Shown in pieces: positions 59,146-64,000 of a stretch of 64,000 nucleotides of DNA; the stretch's first letter is position 1; each line of letters opens with the position of its first letter. The DNA is from Bradyrhizobium sp. CCBAU 53421. GTDB lineage: Bacteria; Pseudomonadota; Alphaproteobacteria; Rhizobiales; Xanthobacteraceae. The stretch spans positions 8,426,501-8,490,500 of the forward strand of contig NZ_CP030047.1 in NCBI RefSeq assembly GCF_015291625.1. Direction: 5' to 3'. The notes beneath the pieces were generated by a model. The model ran no database searches and was not told the DNA's origin. It saw nothing but the letters and a program-made list of their open reading frames with translations. Made by a program: the position numbers and the translations under genes.

Positions 59146-59529
59146 GGCCCTATATCCGCCTCTCGCTCGGTGCGAGGGGTCGGCCAACGCCCGGTGCGGG
59201 CAACAGAGCTATCACAGTAATCAAAAGCAGGAGAAACAGTGGGGCGACCACCGGCGGCACAATAAAGTGGACTTAGGCGAAGCTATGAAAATGGACGCTC
59301 CTCGTCTTTGGCGGGAGCGCAGTTAACTCTCAGTGACCGATGGATGCCCACCAATGGGCGGTTATGGGGCGTCATGACGCGTCCTCCGGTGGAACAACGA
59401 GCGCTTGAGGCGTTCCGCGCCGCGACATCGGACGGTGAGAAAGCGGTAGCTAATGCGGCTGAAAGAGCGCATGGTGGCTTATGGGCGAGCCGACATCGGC
59501 ATCCGAGCATTGGCAAAAGGCGGGCGTAC
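59146..59529. other. Intergenic region
   Basis: 384 bp; no gene supported on either strand and no strong hairpin seen. Confidence 0.4.
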
Positions 59530-59796
59530 ATGAAAACTCGCTCGCGACGGGAAGTCGTCACCTTCAAGCATTCGTTTCAGATCAGAGGCATCGATCACCC
59601 TCTCCCTGCCGGACGCTACGAGGTCATCACTGATGAGGAGATGATCGAAGGGCTCTCCTTCGCGTCTTATCGCCGCGTTGCGACCATGATGATCGTGCCG
59701 GCAGCCTCGCACGGCGCCAGGATGGAGATGTTTTCCATCGGTCCGGTCGATCTGGCGGATGCACAACGGATCGACGCGAGCATGCCAGATGAGTGA
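59530..59796 (+). CDS. Small hypothetical protein, 88 residues (Bradyrhizobium type)
   Basis: MKTRSRREVVTFKHSFQIRGIDHPLPAGRYEVITDEEMIEGLSFASYRRVATMMIVP: beta-rich protein with the pattern F-x-L..LPAG-x-Y-x-V-x-TDEE. Common hypothetical in this group. Overlaps the next gene by 8 bp. Confidence 0.75.
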   Translation: MKTRSRREVVTFKHSFQIRGIDHPLPAGRYEVITDEEMIEGLSFASYRRVATMMIVPAASHGARMEMFSIGPVDLADAQRIDASMPDE

Positions 59797-60085
59797 CGAA
59801 CCGCTCGATCTCGACAAACATCGCGGGATGGCAGCGCAGAAGGCGACGGAAATCCGCCGCGCAATGACGGATGTCGAAGGCCGTGCGCGGGAGCTGCGCG
59901 AACGGCAAAGCGTGCTGGAAAGCGGACTGATGTCGGTCGCCGCGACCTCTTGGCCGGAAGCTGCTGCCAAGGCACGGTACGTGCTGAATATCTACGCTGC
60001 GAGCCTGTCGCCTGACGACACAAGGCATCGCGATCTCATCGCGGCGATTCTGGCGGATTTCGCCCGGCTCGATGGGCAGGGCTGA
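59789..60085 (+). CDS. Small hypothetical protein, 98 residues
   Basis: MSDEPLDLDKHRGMAAQKATEIRRAMTDVEGRARELRERQSVLES, then helical ARYVLNIYAASLSPDDTRHRDLIAAILADFARL. All-helical. Overlaps both neighbours (8 and 14 bp), so translated as one operon. Function unknown. Confidence 0.75.
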   Translation: MSDEPLDLDKHRGMAAQKATEIRRAMTDVEGRARELRERQSVLESGLMSVAATSWPEAAAKARYVLNIYAASLSPDDTRHRDLIAAILADFARLDGQG

Positions 60086-60398
60086 AGCTGTGCCGGCTTC
60101 GGCCAACGGCAACGGATTAGTCGCATGGCACTTGAACAAGCCTGTTTCACCAGTTGACCGCATGATCGTCCAGTTCTCGATGCGCGACGGCGCGAAGGTC
60201 ATCCCCTGCGCGATCTCGACCTCCGCAATGGATGAGCTGGAAGGCGCGGGACGCGCAGCATCGAGCGAGCGCGAAGCACAGTTCATGCGACTCCGAGCGC
60301 GCATTGAAGCCCGCGCCACCGTCAAATACATGGCGGGCGAGTTCGAAGGTGTGCCCGCCGGGATCATCCTGAGAAGCATCGACTTCAGGACGCCGTGA
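60072..60398 (+). CDS. DUF1488-like protein
   Basis: 108 residues; ATG at 60072 overlaps the previous stop (or start at MIVQFSMRDGAKV, 60162). VQFSMRDGAKVIPCAISTSAMDELEGA and AQFMRLRARIEARATVKYMAGEFEG match the DUF1488 pattern. Unknown role. Confidence 0.7.
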   Translation: MGRAEAVPASANGNGLVAWHLNKPVSPVDRMIVQFSMRDGAKVIPCAISTSAMDELEGAGRAASSEREAQFMRLRARIEARATVKYMAGEFEGVPAGIILRSIDFRTP

Positions 60399-60643
60399 TA
60401 GTCGGCACACCACCGAGTTCGCGAAAACAAGGGAGATCACGCTTGAAGGGCGACATAGTCAACAGTGATGGCGTACACGTCGCCGTGGTGATCGATTCTG
60501 CTATTTTCGACCTTAAGGGCCGGAAGCTTTACGATCTGAAGGGCAGCAGGATTTATCGAATCTCCGGTGAACTGGTGGGTCACCTCAACGAAACTGGCGG
60601 CTCCTTAAGACGGCTCGACAAGTCGACAGACAGTTTGTTCTAG
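60395..60643 (+). CDS. Small hypothetical protein, beta-rich
   Basis: 82 residues, GTG at 60395 overlapping the previous stop. VHVAVVIDSAIFDLKGRKLYDLKGSRIYRISGELVGHLN is a series of short strands resembling the 4-fold beta-flower type of repeat. Family assignment uncertain. Confidence 0.5.
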   Translation: MIVGTPPSSRKQGRSRLKGDIVNSDGVHVAVVIDSAIFDLKGRKLYDLKGSRIYRISGELVGHLNETGGSLRRLDKSTDSLF

Positions 60644-60818
60644 CAACTTCCGTATGGAGGCGTCGTCGCAGGAACTGGAATGACACCAGGACGTTTGACG
60701 AAGGCGGCGAAAGGATCGTGAATCGTAAGGCCGCCGCCAGCGACGGACGAACAACACGCCGAGGCCTAAGCCGGAGTCGGGTCTCCCGAGACCCATCTCA
60801 TAACTTAGGGAGGATCGA

Positions 60819-61037
60819 GTGCCAGGGATGATCAGAGACCGAGTCTTCGGCCGTCAGGGCTCAACCGCCGCGGCGCGAGAAGCCAACAAGATGTTCCGAA
60901 AAGTGGAAGCCGCGCAGAGCGAGCACGCCAAGGCCGACAAAGCGTTCCAAGCCAACCGCGAGCGTCTCAAAGCCGAGCGACTGGCGCGAGAATCCAAGCA
61001 TCCCGTCAATGCACCGCCGATAAGGCCCGCTAGATGA
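60819..61037 (+). CDS. Small basic hypothetical protein, 72 residues
   Basis: GTG at 60819 preferred to the ATG at 60828 because AGGGAGG lies 5 bases upstream of the GTG. MPGMIRDRVFGRQGSTAAAREANKMFRKVEAAQSEHAKADKAF: one long charged helix. Overlaps the next gene (ATGA). Confidence 0.65.
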   Translation: MPGMIRDRVFGRQGSTAAAREANKMFRKVEAAQSEHAKADKAFQANRERLKAERLARESKHPVNAPPIRPAR

Positions 61038-61261
61038 CGTCGTATCATCGCGAAGCGAGGCAGGCGATCGTTCGCGAATGGGATCACTGGATCAAGACGC
61101 AGCCGCTTGATGGAGAAGCCTGCGCACGCGACGCGCGGCGATTTTTCCTCGAAATCAAAGCCAGACGCGAGCCAACATTACTGGATTTTCGGTCAGGCGC
61201 TGAGGACAAATGGGAGATCGTCCATCAATGGCTCATGGCGGAGCAGCGGATCTCAAGCTAG
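61034..61261 (+). CDS. Small hypothetical protein, 75 residues
   Basis: MTSYHREARQAIVREWDHWIKTQPLDGEACARDARRFFLEIKARRE... helical, ending IVHQWLMAEQRISS. Coupled to the preceding gene by an ATGA overlap. Unknown. Confidence 0.65.
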   Translation: MTSYHREARQAIVREWDHWIKTQPLDGEACARDARRFFLEIKARREPTLLDFRSGAEDKWEIVHQWLMAEQRISS

Positions 61262-61317
61262 GCAATTGTGAGCAAGCCGAGCACCGAAAGCGAGCAACGC
61301 CGCCAGTTGCAGCGCCG

Positions 61318-61554
61318 TTACCGCTTTGTCTCGGTTCTGTCGAAAATGAGGGCGGCTTGGAATACGCCTCCAACAACGGTTCTCACCTCAACCGAGAGAT
61401 CCGGTCGATCGTCCAGGGTGGCGAGGTCACGCGCTAGGCCTGCCAGCGATTCTGCTGCCTCGACTTCAGCTTCACGCTGCGTTGCAAACTCCATCCCTTC
61501 CTCATCGGGATAAATTCCGTTGTCGTCTCTGATGTCGAAGTAGTAGCGGATCAT
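61318..61554 (-). CDS. DUF6894-like small protein, second copy
   Basis: 78 residues: MIRYYFDIRDDNGIYPDEEGMEFATQREAEVEAAESLAGLARDLA. Same pattern as the gene at 58900, with a C-terminal strand VFQAALIFDR. Function unknown. Confidence 0.8.
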   Translation of the reverse strand: MIRYYFDIRDDNGIYPDEEGMEFATQREAEVEAAESLAGLARDLATLDDRPDLSVEVRTVVGGVFQAALIFDRTETKR

Positions 61555-61687
61555 CCGCGTTTCCTTTCGGCGGCAACGGATGGTATGCGGATTTCGTTCC
61601 TCGTATTGACACGGTCAGACTTCTCCTCCCTCGCAATGCCTTTTCAATGGATCTGGCGCGCTGGTTGGAGTCCTGGACGCTTAGCAG

Positions 61688-61876
61688 TCATTTGACGGGT
61701 CCCACAGAGAGCATGGCGAATAGAGCGTCATCCCCCTCGATTTGTGCCGTTTCTCGGCTGGTCGCGTACCCGTAGGCCAGCTCAACGTTTGCTTCGGAAA
61801 CGTGCCATTTCCAGCGCGTGGGCGCTTGAGGCGTCACGGTGACCTCTAGCAAGCGAGGGGTGAAATAGGTTTTCAT
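61688..61876 (-). CDS. Small hypothetical protein, 62 residues
   Basis: ATG at 61876 (GAGGAA two bases before it; a longer start at 61936 is unsupported). MKTYFTPRLLEVTVTPQAPTRWKWHVSEANVELAYGYATSRETAQIEGDDALF: strand-strand-helix unit of a type frequent in Bradyrhizobium. Confidence 0.6.
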   Translation of the reverse strand: MKTYFTPRLLEVTVTPQAPTRWKWHVSEANVELAYGYATSRETAQIEGDDALFAMLSVGPVK

Positions 61877-62032
61877 TTCCTCAATAAGCGCCCTAACCCA
61901 TCCGATTCCCAAACATATCCAGCTGCCACAATCCAACTGAACGAATTGAAGGTCATCCGGCTTCGATAAGTCTCACGTGCCATTCTGACCGGTCGTTTTA
62001 CCTCAGCGGAGTCAACCCGGCCGATATCCTTG

Positions 62033-62302
62033 CTAGGTGACGGTGACCTGCGGCAAAGGCGGCTTGCGCTCTGGAAGCTTTTTCTTCGGAGGCGCCGGCA
62101 GCAATCCTTCGCGGATCGCCTGCTTCCGAGCGAGCTTGCGGGCCCGACGAATGGCCTCCGATCTTTCTCGCGTCTTTCTTTCCGAAGGCTTCTCATAGGC
62201 GCGGCGTTGCTTCATCTCCCGGAAGACGCCTTCGCGCTGCATCTTTTTCTTCAGGACTCGAAGTGCCTGGTCGATATTGTTGTCGCGAACAAGGACCTGC
62301 AT
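62033..62302 (-). CDS. rpsU: 30S ribosomal protein S21
   Basis: 89 residues from the ATG at 62302 (GGAG box). [43 protein letters not shown] is the S21 signature. The C-terminal tail ([15 protein letters not shown]) is longer than in the usual S21. It lies in an accessory region and may be a second copy in the genome, which cannot be judged here. Confidence 0.95.
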   Translation of the reverse strand: MQVLVRDNNIDQALRVLKKKMQREGVFREMKQRRAYEKPSERKTRERSEAIRRARKLARKQAIREGLLPAPPKKKLPERKPPLPQVTVT

Positions 62303-62679
62303 CAAAACTCCTCGGTGGCTGCGAACTGGAACAGTCCTGCACGCAGCCTTCGCGCAGGGGACGTTCACGATTGTGAGGATGAGAGTAACGGCGTAATTCT
62401 ACGCCAGCTTCGAACAAGCCGGTCTGCTCGCCGTGCCGATACGGTTGGTAGAATGACCGGATCACTACCGCACGGCCGTGTCAATCGATTAGGCCTCCCT
62501 CGGCGGGCCCGTTCGAAGCTCTCGATCGGCGGCGGAGGCGCCCAACGGAAACAAATCAGCGCTCTCCCTTGTATATCGACCGCACATAGCGTACATGTGA
62601 ACTGTATTCGATTAGCCGCTGTGCCTTGTTGAACGCGCCCGCGGGCTCCTTTTCCAAAGACATCGACGAAGTTGAAATC

Positions 62680-62700
62680 ACCGCGTGACTGTCACGCGGT
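62680..62700 (+). promoter_or_regulatory. Hairpin in the cold-shock gene leader
   Basis: ACCGCGTGAC-x-GTCACGCGGT perfect inverted repeat with a one-base centre, about 28 bp upstream of the csp ATG; no T-tract. May fold differently with temperature, as known for some csp leaders. Confidence 0.5.
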
Positions 62701-62727
62701 ACGCGTTCGTGCGCTTTGGAGATCAAG

Positions 62728-62937
62728 ATGACGACAGGTACTGTTAAGTGGTTCAATAGCCAAAAGGGTTTCGGTTTTATCCAGCCGGAAGACGGCAGCA
62801 GCGATGTGTTCGTTCACATGAGCGCGGTCGAACGGGCCGGTCTTTCGGGTCTCGCGGAGGGCCAAAAGGTCCACTACGAGGTCAAGACCGACAGGATTCG
62901 GGGCAAGGTCAGCGCCGAGAGCCTCTCGCTGGCGTGA
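62728..62937 (+). CDS. Cold-shock protein (CspA family)
   Basis: 69 residues from the ATG at 62728 (GGAG box). [39 protein letters not shown] contains RNP1 (KGFGFIQ) and RNP2 (VFVHMSA). Binds single-stranded RNA/DNA and acts as an RNA chaperone. A terminator follows. Confidence 0.96.
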   Translation: MTTGTVKWFNSQKGFGFIQPEDGSSDVFVHMSAVERAGLSGLAEGQKVHYEVKTDRIRGKVSAESLSLA

Positions 62938-62980
62938 GTTTCGTCGTGTCGTTTCACGGATGTACTGAAACGACCATGCT

Positions 62981-63011
62981 GCCCGCTCGATCTCCGGATT
63001 GAGCGGGTTTT
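62981..63011 (+). terminator. Rho-independent terminator of the csp gene
   Basis: CCCGCTC/GAGCGGG stem, 12-base loop, then TTTT. Confidence 0.85.
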
Positions 63012-63032
63012 GCCTGTTGAGCGGTGGTGAGC

Positions 63033-63275
63033 ATGAGCGTCAAGAAGCCGGCAGAATTATCACCGGAAAGCATCGCGCGTGCGAACCGAAAGCGATTGGC
63101 CGTTGAAGAAGGAGCGCGCGCGATGGTGGATGTCGGAAGGCAGGCCATCGAGGTTCGCAAAAACATGGCGCGACTTCGAGAACTCCGCGAGACCAGGGAA
63201 GCCGCCGCTGCAACGTGTCTGACACCGTTGCCGGCGCTTTCGCCAAAGAAGCGCACCAGGAAGTTGCCGCGATAG
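63033..63275 (+). CDS. Small basic hypothetical protein, 80 residues
   Basis: ATG at 63033 (GTGs at 63024 and 63027 in frame). MSVKKPAELSPESIARANRKRLAVEEGARAMVDVGRQAIEVRKNMARLRELRE: amphipathic basic helix rich in Arg/Ala. No family known to me. Confidence 0.55.
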   Translation: MSVKKPAELSPESIARANRKRLAVEEGARAMVDVGRQAIEVRKNMARLRELRETREAAAATCLTPLPALSPKKRTRKLPR

Positions 63276-63332
63276 TCAACTTCGGCAGTGGTCGATGATT
63301 GTGCCGAGGACCAAGCCTCACCAAGCCGGAGC

Positions 63333-63557
63333 ATGCAGATCGTGCGTAGAGCCAAGTCACTCGGCGACGGAACAATAACGTTCTCTCTTGCGCTCGGCGC
63401 AGCTCGACAGATGTGCCGGCTCACAACGACATTTCAGACGGACAAGCAAGCCCTTAGTTATCTTCATAAGTACCGGACGGAACTGGAGCAGATGGCGCGG
63501 GCGCGCCTTGCTTCGGGGCAACTTGAAGACGGGATCGTAGTGCTCTCGATGCTCTAG
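63333..63557 (+). CDS. Small hypothetical protein, 74 residues
   Basis: MQIVRRAKSLGDGTITFSLALGAARQMCRLTTTFQTDKQALSYLHKYRTELEQMARARLASGQ. Mixed strand/helix. The start is uncertain, since GGAG lies only one base before the ATG; a GTG at 63288 is in frame. Similar small proteins are common in Bradyrhizobium. Confidence 0.6.
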   Translation: MQIVRRAKSLGDGTITFSLALGAARQMCRLTTTFQTDKQALSYLHKYRTELEQMARARLASGQLEDGIVVLSML

Positions 63558-64000
63558 CTTTGGCCGGGACCGCGATGCCACGCTATTTGCTCCCAGCGTC
63601 TTGCCTGAAAGGTCGTTCCTAACGAAGCCAAATGCGGCACCCAGCGGAACGGCCATCATCTGACGCCCGCTCGGCTGTGGGCCGGTTCCAGTTTAGGGTC
63701 GCCTCGGTTGGCGAGCCTCTCGTCGCTCTCTTCCAGAGAGCCGCGTAAGCTTCAAGCGGCTCAGCAGGCGCTTTGGCATCTCCTCCCAATCACGGCCGAA
63801 AAGCGACTATTCGATCCTCATCCAATGCACCCCTCATTGCGTCCGGCTGGACTGGTCCTCATGTTTCTCACAGACCCAACGCGGGTCATCGCAGCGGATG
63901 CAGTGAGCCATTATGACGACCCGGCGGGCACACGGAATAATTGCCAACCCGAATAGCTATAAGGGCTCGACCATTGGTGCACCAATCTAGCGCAATGAAC
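63558..64000. other. Right-edge region without a supported gene
   Basis: 443 bp. An 82-residue plus-strand frame at 63708-63956 lacks a ribosome binding site and family support. The window ends here. Confidence 0.4.

Noticed and set aside
63708..63956. 82-residue plus-strand frame at the right edge
   Set aside because: No ribosome binding site, odd composition and no recognisable fold.

Overview
The window is high-GC alphaproteobacterial chromosome. Its proteins and its dispersed palindromic intergenic repeats are of the kind found in Bradyrhizobium and close relatives (Nitrobacteraceae); this assignment rests on recognising the proteins, not on a search. Genes are dense and on both strands, and many starts are supported by GGAG/AGGA-type ribosome binding sites.

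Left part (1-9.5 kb): a cobalamin riboswitch on the minus strand leads into a siderophore-type TonB receptor and a PepSY membrane protein. Next come a two-gene operon (amidohydrolase plus COG0523 metal-chaperone GTPase), a complete IS110-family element inserted precisely inside a dispersed palindromic repeat, a small unknown gene and an MsbA-like ABC exporter. The IS110 element has a recognisable candidate bridge RNA whose internal loops match its own target and its own end.

9.5-24.4 kb: rpmE (L31), DUF1127, a LuxR regulator with a decayed duplicate of its own 5' region, a LysE exporter, a divergent PaiB/MocR pair, DUF1465 (RcdA-like), DUF1192, a quinone oxidoreductase and two c-di-GMP proteins (a degenerate GGDEF plus EAL protein, and an intact GGEEF cyclase).

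24.4-41.1 kb: a DEAD-box helicase; a translationally coupled operon of a PaaK-like adenylating enzyme, an ABC-2 exporter and a GNAT; a DnaJ-type zinc microprotein; a CGNR regulator divergent from alpha/beta hydrolases across a three-half-site operator; a sorbosone dehydrogenase-like protein; a beta-lactamase-family hydrolase; DUF488/DUF2945; and a cupin divergent from a second MocR regulator.

41.1-48.8 kb: a three-gene operon of a long coiled-coil protein, a Clp-like double AAA+ ATPase with a dead first site, and a membrane protein. A TPR O-GlcNAc-transferase-like protein follows.

48.8-54.7 kb: the most notable region, a compact thiazole/oxazole-modified peptide (TOMM, RiPP) locus. It has a 157-residue precursor ending in an 18-cysteine CxxC-repeat core, an internal terminator, a fused E1-like/YcaO cyclodehydratase and a SagB-type dehydrogenase. 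A divergent two-domain VOC protein lies beside it. Two diverged copies of a sequence carrying a tRNA-3'-end-like motif bracket the block, which suggests an acquired island.

54.7-64 kb: an accessory stretch of very small, often overlapping hypothetical genes, with recognisable DUF6894, DUF1488, S21 (rpsU) and cold-shock (csp) genes. No complete tRNA, rRNA or CRISPR array was seen.
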